Assembly: GCA_945862495.1 (NCBI GenBank)
Contig: CAMAYM010000077.1
Span: 1 to 11,758, forward strand
From: Bordetella parapertussis
GTDB taxonomy: Bacteria > Pseudomonadota > Gammaproteobacteria > Burkholderiales > Burkholderiaceae_B
DNA length: 11,758 bases
Direction of reading: 5' to 3'
Under the pieces are notes generated by a model. That model did no database searches. It had not been told where the DNA came from and worked only from the letters and a program-made list of their open reading frames with translations. The position numbers and the translations under genes are program-made. Shown in pieces: positions 5,924 through 11,758 of the stretch; the stretch's first letter is position 1, and the number at the start of each line of letters is the position of its first letter.

Positions 5924-7522
5924 TTAAACTTTACGCAAGGTATAGAAAAGTGGCATCTGAGGCTGGAAATCTACCCATTCCTTGCGGATCGCCGAAACAG
6001 GATAGGTCGCTCCCAAAGGAATGTAAGGCACATCCTCAAACACTTGAACTTGAAGTTCACGACAAATACGTTTTTGTTCAGCTAGCGATGTAGCATTGAA
6101 CCAATCCGTACGTAACTGCTCAATTCGCTCACTAGTCGGCCAGCCAAACCAACTCTTGAGGCCAAGGCCTCGAATCGCGAGATGACCTGCGGGATCCAGA
6201 TTGTTTGGGCCCGTTGTCGCGGTAAACGCGATGTTCCATCCACCTGCTGAAGGCGGCTCTTGGCTATTGCGACGCTGCATCAGCGTGCCCCAGTTCATCG
6301 CCTGCACATCTGTTTTGATTCCCAGCTGCTTAAACAAATCAGCAGTGACTAGCGCCGCGGTATGAAACGCCGGATAGTCAACAGGATCAAGAATGACAAC
6401 CGTTTCACCTTTGTAGCCGGCTTCTTTAATCATCGCGCGCGCTTTGTTGAGATCGCGTTTACCCAACAGTTTTTCCATGCCACCATCGCTACTCATCGGT
6501 GAGCCGGGGACAAACACGCCACACTTATCATTCCAAAACTCCGGAAAATCAGGGCCATTCATCGCCATCATGTATTCAGTCTGACTGACGACTGACAAAA
6601 TAGCTTGACGCATCAGTTTGTTATTAAACGGCGCATGCAAATGATTAAAACGCATCAAGGAAATCGACGGTAACGTTCGCTTAATCAGTGTGATGTTGCG
6701 ATCTTTTTTCAGTACAGGCAAAAAGTCGGCATCAATATGTTCAACGCCATCGACCTCATTATTACGGAGCGCCGCGACGGCAGTTGCACTGTCGGGAATA
6801 ATTTGCCACTTGACCTGCTCGATATGCACAATCTTGGGACCAGACGTGAATTCAGGTTTGAGCTTATTGCTGCTGGGCACATATTCATTAAACTTTTGAT
6901 AGACCGCCTGAGAACCAGATACCCACTGGTCATGCACGAACTTGAAGGGGCCTGACCCGTTCATCACTTTGACTTGGACGTTGTCAGGGGTCAACGCGAG
7001 TTTTTCCGGCATGATGCAAGCCATACTCCCCGTCGGGCGGGCAATCGCATGCAGGATCAGTGGAAAGGGTTTTTTGAGTTTGAACTGAAGTGTCTTGTCA
7101 TCGAGAGCGGTTAAGGACTCGGTCGAATCAAATAATGAACGTCCCATCAAATCTTTTTTGGACCAACGATTCAGACTCGCCACAGCATCTTGTGCACGCA
7201 CAGGCGAACCATCATGAAACTTCAGTCCCTCGCGCAGCTTAATCGTCCAAATGAGTCCCGTGCTATCGACTTCGTGACCCGATGCCATCTGGGGGTGAGG
7301 TTGATACTCATTATCCAAGCCGTAGAGCGTGTCGAAAATGAGTTGGGAATGGATGTTGGTGATAAACACCGTACTGAACATCGGATCCAGAATTGTCAGA
7401 TCCGCGTGCGGCACCCAACGGAACAACTTTGCAGGTGCAGCAGCGTGGACTTTAAACGCTGCAGGCAAGCTTAATGCTGCAGCTGTTGCGGAAGACGTCA
7501 CCAAGAACTTTCTGCGATCCAT
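5924..7522 (-). CDS. Peptide ABC transporter substrate-binding protein (SBP_bac_5, DppA/GsiB-like)
   Basis: A 532-residue periplasmic binding protein of the dipeptide/oligopeptide/nickel family that delivers ligand to the adjacent permeases. The N-terminus MDRRKFLVTSSATAAALSLP with A26/A27 downstream is a signal peptide with a twin-arginine pattern (RRKFL) and likely cleavage after VHA (about 26). The family signature is LREGLKFHDGSPVRAQDAVASLNRW (about 96-120). The rest follows the family plan: a GSGPFKF-type segment, and a RFNHLHAPFNNKLMRQAI segment in the central part. The ATG at 7522 has GGGAG 9 nt upstream, inside the 23-bp gap after the ATPase gene. Fourth gene of the operon. Ligand specificity (di- or oligopeptide, glutathione or other) cannot be read from the sequence. 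Confidence 0.95.
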   Translation of the reverse strand: MDRRKFLVTSSATAAALSLPAAFKVHAAAPAKLFRWVPHADLTILDPMFSTVFITNIHSQLIFDTLYGLDNEYQPHPQMASGHEVDSTGLIWTIKLREGLKFHDGSPVRAQDAVASLNRWSKKDLMGRSLFDSTESLTALDDKTLQFKLKKPFPLILHAIARPTGSMACIMPEKLALTPDNVQVKVMNGSGPFKFVHDQWVSGSQAVYQKFNEYVPSSNKLKPEFTSGPKIVHIEQVKWQIIPDSATAVAALRNNEVDGVEHIDADFLPVLKKDRNITLIKRTLPSISLMRFNHLHAPFNNKLMRQAILSVVSQTEYMMAMNGPDFPEFWNDKCGVFVPGSPMSSDGGMEKLLGKRDLNKARAMIKEAGYKGETVVILDPVDYPAFHTAALVTADLFKQLGIKTDVQAMNWGTLMQRRNSQEPPSAGGWNIAFTATTGPNNLDPAGHLAIRGLGLKSWFGWPTSERIEQLRTDWFNATSLAEQKRICRELQVQVFEDVPYIPLGATYPVSAIRKEWVDFQPQMPLFYTLRKV

Positions 7523-7545
7523 CTTTACTCTCCCAAGAACTCAAA

Positions 7546-9441
7546 TCAATACATGCCACCCACCTGATGGGCTGCGACAAAATGACCTTCTCCCACCCTG
7601 ACAAGCGGTGCGACAAGGGGCTGTTCACCCACGCCTCTCACGGGGCTGGGGATTTCTGAAATTTCAAGTTTGTGTTGACGTCGAACGAGAGGATCTGCGA
7701 TCGGGACCGCTGACATCAATTTTTTTGTATACGGATGCTGAGGATTTTCAAAGATGGCGCTTCTTGGACCGATTTCTACAATTTGTCCGAGATACATCAC
7801 CGCTACGCGATGACTCACTCGCTCAACGACCGCCATATCGTGCGAGATAAAGAGATATGAAATTCCAAGATCATCTTGCAAATCAATCAACAAATTCACG
7901 ATCTGCGCGCGAATGGAAACATCCAAGGCAGAGACCGCTTCGTCAGCGATCAAGACTTTGGGATTGACCGACAAAGCGCGCGCGATACAGATACGTTGGC
8001 GTTGTCCGCCAGAAAACTCATGGGGCCAACGATGCACAGTTGCGGGATCTAAGCCGACACGTTCCATCAACGCAGCCACTCGGCGCGAAGCCTCTGTACC
8101 ACTCGCCAGTCCCTGAATCACCATCGGTTCTGCGATACATTCGCCTACCCGCATACGTGGATTTAAGGAAGCAAAAGGGTCTTGAAAAACAAATTGCATG
8201 TTGCGACGCAAGCTTTTCAACGAACTTGCGTGTGCCAAGTTAACAGGCACTCCTTCAAAAATCACCTGCCCACTCGTGACCTTGGTTAAACCCATCAGTG
8301 AGCGACCCGTCGTTGTTTTGCCGCACCCGGACTCCCCCACCAAGGAAAGGGTCTCACCCTCGTGCAAGTCAAAGGAGACTTGCTCTACAGCATGGACACG
8401 TCTTTGTACGCGTGAAAAGATGCCACCACGTATATCGAATCGTGTGACTAAATCACGCACGCCTAAGATCACAGGACTATCGAGTGTGCCATCTAATGAA
8501 TGGGTTGAATGCTTGATGGCGCGATCTTCGGCGCGGCGCGCATGCGCCTGATCTTCTTGCAAGGGAAGATCGAAGCGCGTTGGTTGCGAAACACCACGCA
8601 TCGAACCAAGCTTGGGCACTGCAGCCAAAAGGGTCTGGGTGTAGATATGCTGAGGCGCCGCAAACAAATTGAACACATCGTTTTCTTCGACCACCTCGCC
8701 GCGTCGCATTACCATCACACGATCGGCAATTTCAGCGACGACCCCCATATCGTGGGTGATAAAAATCACACCCATATCCATATCTTTTTGTAACTCGGCA
8801 ATCAGCTGCAAAATCTGCGCCTGAATCGTGACATCCAAAGCCGTCGTCGGCTCATCCGCAATCAACACGGAAGGCTGACAAGAGAGCGCCATCGCGATCA
8901 TCACACGCTGTCGCATACCACCCGATAATTCATGCGGATAGCGCTTCATCATCGCGGCCGCATCGGGAATACGCACCTGATCAAGGATGCGAATGGCTGC
9001 GGCATTGGCCTGTGCCTGCTCACATCGCTGATGCAAGACGATGGCCTCAGTAATCTGCGAGCCAACAGTAAAGACAGGATTTAAAGAGGTCATCGGCTCC
9101 TGAAAAATCATGCTGAGGTCTTTGCCACGCATACTTCTCATCAAGGCTTCAGGCGTACGACGCAGATCAATCGTTTCTCCCTGTGCCCGATGAAACAGGA
9201 TTTCACCATTTGTGATCGTGCCGCCACCAAACTCAATCAGTCGCATCAGAGCAAGGGAGGTCACCGACTTTCCCGAGCCCGACTCGCCCACGATCGCGAG
9301 TGTCTCTCCGCGATCCACATGCAAATTGAGCGATTTGACTGCCTGAACTTGATGAGGGCCCGTTCCAAACACGACAGACAAATCTTGAACGTCTAATACC
9401 CGTCGATGGATGCTGCTGGTATGTAAATGTGTTTGGGTCAT
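7546..9441 (-). CDS. Fused double ATP-binding protein of peptide ABC importer (GsiA-type)
   Basis: A 631-residue cytoplasmic ATPase with two nucleotide-binding domains in one chain, equivalent to a DppD-DppF fusion and laid out like GsiA. NBD1: Walker A GESGSGKS (52-59), Q-loop FQEPMTSLNP (from 113), signature LSGGMRQR (172-179), Walker B VLIADEPTTALD (192-203), H-loop H230. NBD2: Walker A GESGCGKT (369-376), Q-loop FQDPFASLNP, signature FSGGQRQR (476-483), Walker B VLIADEAVSALD (496-507); the DEA form is also seen in GsiA. All catalytic motifs are intact, so both sites should work. The linker of about 281-322 is hydrophilic. A longer reading from 9510 overlaps the permease gene; the ATG at 9441 follows the permease stop by 1 nt and matches the family start. 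Third gene of the operon. Confidence 0.95.
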   Translation of the reverse strand: MTQTHLHTSSIHRRVLDVQDLSVVFGTGPHQVQAVKSLNLHVDRGETLAIVGESGSGKSVTSLALMRLIEFGGGTITNGEILFHRAQGETIDLRRTPEALMRSMRGKDLSMIFQEPMTSLNPVFTVGSQITEAIVLHQRCEQAQANAAAIRILDQVRIPDAAAMMKRYPHELSGGMRQRVMIAMALSCQPSVLIADEPTTALDVTIQAQILQLIAELQKDMDMGVIFITHDMGVVAEIADRVMVMRRGEVVEENDVFNLFAAPQHIYTQTLLAAVPKLGSMRGVSQPTRFDLPLQEDQAHARRAEDRAIKHSTHSLDGTLDSPVILGVRDLVTRFDIRGGIFSRVQRRVHAVEQVSFDLHEGETLSLVGESGCGKTTTGRSLMGLTKVTSGQVIFEGVPVNLAHASSLKSLRRNMQFVFQDPFASLNPRMRVGECIAEPMVIQGLASGTEASRRVAALMERVGLDPATVHRWPHEFSGGQRQRICIARALSVNPKVLIADEAVSALDVSIRAQIVNLLIDLQDDLGISYLFISHDMAVVERVSHRVAVMYLGQIVEIGPRSAIFENPQHPYTKKLMSAVPIADPLVRRQHKLEISEIPSPVRGVGEQPLVAPLVRVGEGHFVAAHQVGGMY

Positions 9442-9442
9442 G

Positions 9443-10276
9443 TCAAATTCTCTTGGCCATGCGCGGATCGATTGCATCACGCAAACCATCACCCAACATA
9501 TTGATTGCAAGGATCGTGATCGACAAAAACAAAGCGGGAAACGCGATCATATGCGGCTTGATCTGCCACAAGGCACGTCCTTCTGCCATGATGTTGCCCC
9601 ACGAAGGAATCGATGGCGGTACACCCGCTCCGATAAAGGACAGGCTCGCTTCGGCCAAAATCGCCAAACCACAGATATAGGTGGTCTGGACCGTCAACGC
9701 GGCGATGGTGTTCGGAAAGATGTGTTTGAATACCACACGAACCGGCGAGGCACCTGCTGCGATGGCAGCTTCAACATAGGGTTGCTCACGAAGAGAGAGT
9801 GCCAGCCCTCTGACCAGACGCACGACGCGGGGAACCTCGGCGATGGTGATCGCGATGATCACATTTTCGAGAGAAGCACGTGTCAAAGCGATCAAGGCAA
9901 TCGCGAGCAAAATCGTGGGGATAGACATCAAGCCATCCATGACACGCATCACAATCGCATCGACCCAGCGCACAAAACCTGAAGTCAAGCCAATGATGGT
10001 ACCAATCACGGCAGACAAAAAGGCAACGGTAAACCCAACCACAAGAGAGACACGGGCACCATACACCACACGGGCAAACACATCGCGCCCAAGCAAGTCT
10101 GTGCCGAACCAAAATCTTTCACTGGGCACCCGCGCGCGATGAATGGGCGATAGCGCCATCGGATCTTTGTCGGCAATCCATGGCGCAAAAATCGCCATGA
10201 GGATCAGCAAAAACAATAAGGTCCCGCCTACCGCAATCGTTGGATAACGCTTCAGGAATTTGAATGCTTGCGTCAT
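9443..10276 (-). CDS. Peptide ABC transporter permease 2 (DppC/GsiD-like)
   Basis: A 277-residue inner-membrane permease. The N-terminal segment (about 13-33) spans the membrane, then comes the DppC-type motif FGTDLLGRDVFARVVYGARVSL (about 57-78), several hydrophobic helices, and the EAA coupling loop EAAIAAGASPVRVVFKHIFPN (169-189) that docks on the ATPase. The C-terminus DGLRDAIDPRM is typical for the subfamily. The start ATG overlaps the preceding stop by one base (TGATG), giving translational coupling, with AGGA 10 nt before it. It pairs with the neighbouring DppB-like permease to form the channel. Length is normal and nothing is missing. Confidence 0.96.
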   Translation of the reverse strand: MTQAFKFLKRYPTIAVGGTLLFLLILMAIFAPWIADKDPMALSPIHRARVPSERFWFGTDLLGRDVFARVVYGARVSLVVGFTVAFLSAVIGTIIGLTSGFVRWVDAIVMRVMDGLMSIPTILLAIALIALTRASLENVIIAITIAEVPRVVRLVRGLALSLREQPYVEAAIAAGASPVRVVFKHIFPNTIAALTVQTTYICGLAILAEASLSFIGAGVPPSIPSWGNIMAEGRALWQIKPHMIAFPALFLSITILAINMLGDGLRDAIDPRMAKRI

Positions 10277-11217
10277 CAGTATTTAATCCTTGGATCAAAA
10301 ACACGGTACAGCAGATCGATCAATAGATTGACCATCACGTACAGAAAACTGAAGAGCAGAATTACGCCTTGAATAATGGGATAGTCGCGTCGCAAAATCG
10401 CATCAACGGTGAGACGTCCCAAGCCAGGAATTGAAAACACAGTCTCTGTCACGACCGCCCCGCTGATAAGCAAAGCCACACCGCTGCCAATCACCGTGAT
10501 CACAGGAATCGCTGCATTTTTAAGGGCATGTTTAAAAAGGATGTTTTGATTACCGACCCCTTTTGAGCGAGCCGTCCTGATGTAGTCCTGAGAAAGCGTC
10601 TCTAATAGTGTTGCACGTGTAATACGCGTGATAAGTGCCACATACACACTGCTCAACGCGAGCGTCGGCAGGATCAGTGTCCTGATTGAGCTCCAAAAGC
10701 CCTGAGAAAACGGAACATAGCCCTGAACAGGCAACCAGCGCATTTCGATGCCTAGGGCCCAAGCCAGCATGTAGCCCACGACAAAAGTCGGAATGGAAAA
10801 ACTGAATACGGCAACCATCATGACACCGCGATCGTAGGAACTGTTATGTCGCCACGCGGCCAAAGCACCTAGAGGAATCGCGATCAAAACCGAGACACAC
10901 AAGGTCATGACCATTAGGGTAAACGTGGGGGGCATGCGTTGCACGATCATCTGTGAAACAGGGACTCCAGTGAAAAGAGAGTTGCCCAGATCACCCTGCA
11001 GAACATTTAACAACCACAGCGTGAAGCGATGATAGAACGGCTGGTCCAGACCAAGCGTCTGTCGGATGCGGGCGATGTCTTCGAGGGAGGCTTCTTCGCC
11101 CGCGAGAAAGACAGCCGGATCGCCAGGGGCCAAATCGAGCAGTCCATAAACAAACAGTGCGACCACTAGCATGACAGGCAATGTCAATAGCAAACGGCGA
11201 ATAGTGTAGGCAAACAT
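10276..11217 (-). CDS. Peptide ABC transporter permease 1 (DppB/GsiC-like)
   Basis: A 313-residue inner-membrane permease. The N-terminus MFAYTIRRLLLTLPVMLVVALFVYGL is the usual first helix of DppB-type proteins, followed by LAPGDPA (29-35) and the periplasmic-loop segment TLGLDQPFYHRF (about 54-65). Further helices follow, then the coupling loop DYIRTARSKGVGNQNILFKHALKN (211-234) and the C-terminal VFDPRIKY. It is the first gene of the importer/M81 operon, with a candidate promoter and an inverted regulatory motif upstream. The ribosome site is weak (AGGA 12 nt before the ATG), but the start agrees with the family. Confidence 0.96.
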   Translation of the reverse strand: MFAYTIRRLLLTLPVMLVVALFVYGLLDLAPGDPAVFLAGEEASLEDIARIRQTLGLDQPFYHRFTLWLLNVLQGDLGNSLFTGVPVSQMIVQRMPPTFTLMVMTLCVSVLIAIPLGALAAWRHNSSYDRGVMMVAVFSFSIPTFVVGYMLAWALGIEMRWLPVQGYVPFSQGFWSSIRTLILPTLALSSVYVALITRITRATLLETLSQDYIRTARSKGVGNQNILFKHALKNAAIPVITVIGSGVALLISGAVVTETVFSIPGLGRLTVDAILRRDYPIIQGVILLFSFLYVMVNLLIDLLYRVFDPRIKY

Positions 11218-11241
11218 CTAGATCACACGTCCTGAAAAGCC

Positions 11242-11254
11242 TCAATATGGACTG
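11242..11254 (-). promoter_or_regulatory. Copy 1 of an inverted motif, CAGTCCATATTGA (possible operator)
   Basis: Read on the minus strand, this 13-mer begins just after the candidate -10 of the importer operon and ends 24 bp before its first codon, covering the expected transcription start. The same motif with two extra A residues occurs in opposite orientation at 11340-11354, before the divergent desulfhydrase gene. A site over the transcription start suits a repressor. The function is inferred; the repeat is directly seen. Confidence 0.45.
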
Positions 11255-11283
11255 ATGCTATCGACTGAAGCTGAGTCCGTCAA
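11255..11283 (-). promoter_or_regulatory. Candidate sigma-70 promoter of the peptide importer/M81 operon
   Basis: On the minus strand -35 TTGACG (11283-11278, 5 of 6 consensus bases) and -10 TAGCAT (11260-11255, 4 of 6) are separated by exactly 17 nt. This predicts transcription start near 11248 and a leader of about 30 nt before the ATG at 11217. It is the best-spaced promoter-like pair seen in this intergenic region. Confidence 0.45.
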
Positions 11284-11339
11284 CAGATTATTTTTGACTT
11301 GGCAACTCGCGAGTGCAGGCGTACATTGTGCGGCTGAGA

Positions 11340-11354
11340 CAGTCCAAATATTGA
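11340..11354 (+). promoter_or_regulatory. Copy 2 of the inverted motif, CAGTCCAAATATTGA (possible operator)
   Basis: The plus-strand partner of the motif at 11242-11254, identical over CAGTCCA and TATTGA with an AA insertion between. It ends 27 bp before the desulfhydrase ATG, nearly the same distance as copy 1 from the importer start. It overlaps a small inverted repeat, TTGAAATCATTCAA (11351-11364). No convincing plus-strand -35/-10 pair was found; TTGTGC-N17-TATTGA is the nearest and is weak. Confidence 0.45.
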
Positions 11355-11381
11355 AATCATTCAAACGATCAGGAGACAAAC

Positions 11382-11758
11382 ATGGATTTGAGCCGCTTCG
11401 CACGCCGTCAATATACAGTGGGTGCATCACCTATTGAGTTTTTGCCAAACTTCACCAAGGCTCTAGGAGGCCCTAAAGTCTGGATCAAGCGTGACGACAT
11501 GCTCGGCTTGGCGCCTGGCGGCAACAAAACCCGCAAACTTGAATTTCTGATGGGTGATGCACTCGCAAAAGGCGCAGATACGCTGATTACTTGTGGTGCC
11601 CCTCAATCAAACCACTGCCGCATCACCTTGGCGGCAGCCGTCAAAGAAGGCCTGAAGTGCCGCTTTGTCATTGAGGAGCGCGTGCCAGGCAGCTACAACC
11701 CTGAAGCCAGCGGTAACAATTTTATGTTTCGACTACTCGGCGTCGAAAGCATTACCGT
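11382..11758 (+). CDS. PLP-dependent D-cysteine desulfhydrase/ACC deaminase family enzyme, 3' end beyond window
   Basis: The first 125 codons of a fold-type II PLP enzyme are visible. The opening MDLSRFARRQYTVGASPIEFLP and the following VWIKRDDMLGLAPGGNKTRKLEFL are typical of the ACC deaminase/D-cysteine desulfhydrase family. By alignment with ACC deaminase, K49 in GGNK is the PLP lysine. The next motif, CGAPQSNHCR, is the QSNH type of D-cysteine desulfhydrases and L-cysteate sulfo-lyases; ACC deaminases have QSNQTR there. So a desulfhydrase or related D-amino-acid or sulfonate lyase is favoured over ACC deaminase, with the substrate unproved. The ATG at 11382 has an excellent AGGAG 6 nt upstream. 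The gene is divergent from the peptide importer operon and shares an inverted motif with it. Full length is expected to be about 330 residues. Confidence 0.9.
   Translation, partial: MDLSRFARRQYTVGASPIEFLPNFTKALGGPKVWIKRDDMLGLAPGGNKTRKLEFLMGDALAKGADTLITCGAPQSNHCRITLAAAVKEGLKCRFVIEERVPGSYNPEASGNNFMFRLLGVESIT

Noticed and set aside
11305..11314. Perfect 10-bp palindrome ACTCGCGAGT in the divergent region
   Set aside because: About ten palindromes of this length are expected by chance in a window this size, and the symmetry does not extend into the flanks. Kept only as a weak extra note.
11300..11316. Sigma-54-like sequence TGGCA...TGC upstream of the desulfhydrase gene
   Set aside because: The GG and GC elements are 12 bases apart where sigma-54 needs 10, and the CAC and TTGC parts are incomplete.
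11382..11758. Calling the PLP enzyme ACC deaminase
   Set aside because: The visible QSNHCR motif differs from the QSNQTR of true ACC deaminases, and the C-terminal specificity residues are outside the window.

Overview
The window looks like a betaproteobacterial (Burkholderiales-type) chromosome segment of moderate GC. The main pointer is a stand-alone Bug/TctC periplasmic receptor, a family strongly expanded in that order. Supporting signs are the CoxM-CoxS-CoxL style hydroxylase operon and the GsiA-type fused ATPase. The genus cannot be told from this sequence. Everything seen is metabolic and transport content: there is no tRNA, rRNA, insertion sequence, CRISPR array or phage gene, and no gap above about 210 bp.

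Layout, left to right. (1) Positions 1-1511, minus strand: a three-gene molybdenum hydroxylase operon read FAD subunit, 2Fe-2S subunit, then molybdopterin subunit, which is cut by the window edge after 53 codons. A candidate promoter lies at about 1562-1592. (2) 1719-2732, minus: a TctC/Bug solute receptor, closed by a perfect 10-bp-stem intrinsic terminator (1651-1683) that separates it from the hydroxylase operon. (3) 2828-4372, plus: a class I adenylate-forming acid-CoA ligase, divergent from the receptor across a short AT-rich region carrying a 9-bp tandem repeat and a dyad. (4) 4377-11217, minus: a compact five-gene operon encoding a dipeptide/glutathione-type ABC importer (two permeases, one fused double ATPase, one binding protein), followed by an MlrC-like M81 metallopeptidase. 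This operon ends 4 bp from the convergent ligase gene. (5) 11382-11758, plus: the start of a PLP-dependent D-cysteine desulfhydrase/ACC deaminase family enzyme, divergent from the importer operon.

Two functional groups are suggested. The importer, M81 peptidase and PLP desulfhydrase could form an uptake-and-breakdown route for a small peptide or peptide-like compound. The 164-bp region between the importer and the desulfhydrase holds an inverted pair of a near-identical motif, CAGTCCA-(AA)-TATTGA, placed almost symmetrically before the two start codons, which suggests one shared regulator. The second group (Bug receptor, CoA ligase, molybdenum hydroxylase) could bind, activate and hydroxylate an organic acid, but its substrate is not readable from the sequence. 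No regulator gene is present in the window. The most novel material here is in these regulatory regions and in the gene combinations; the proteins themselves belong to known families.
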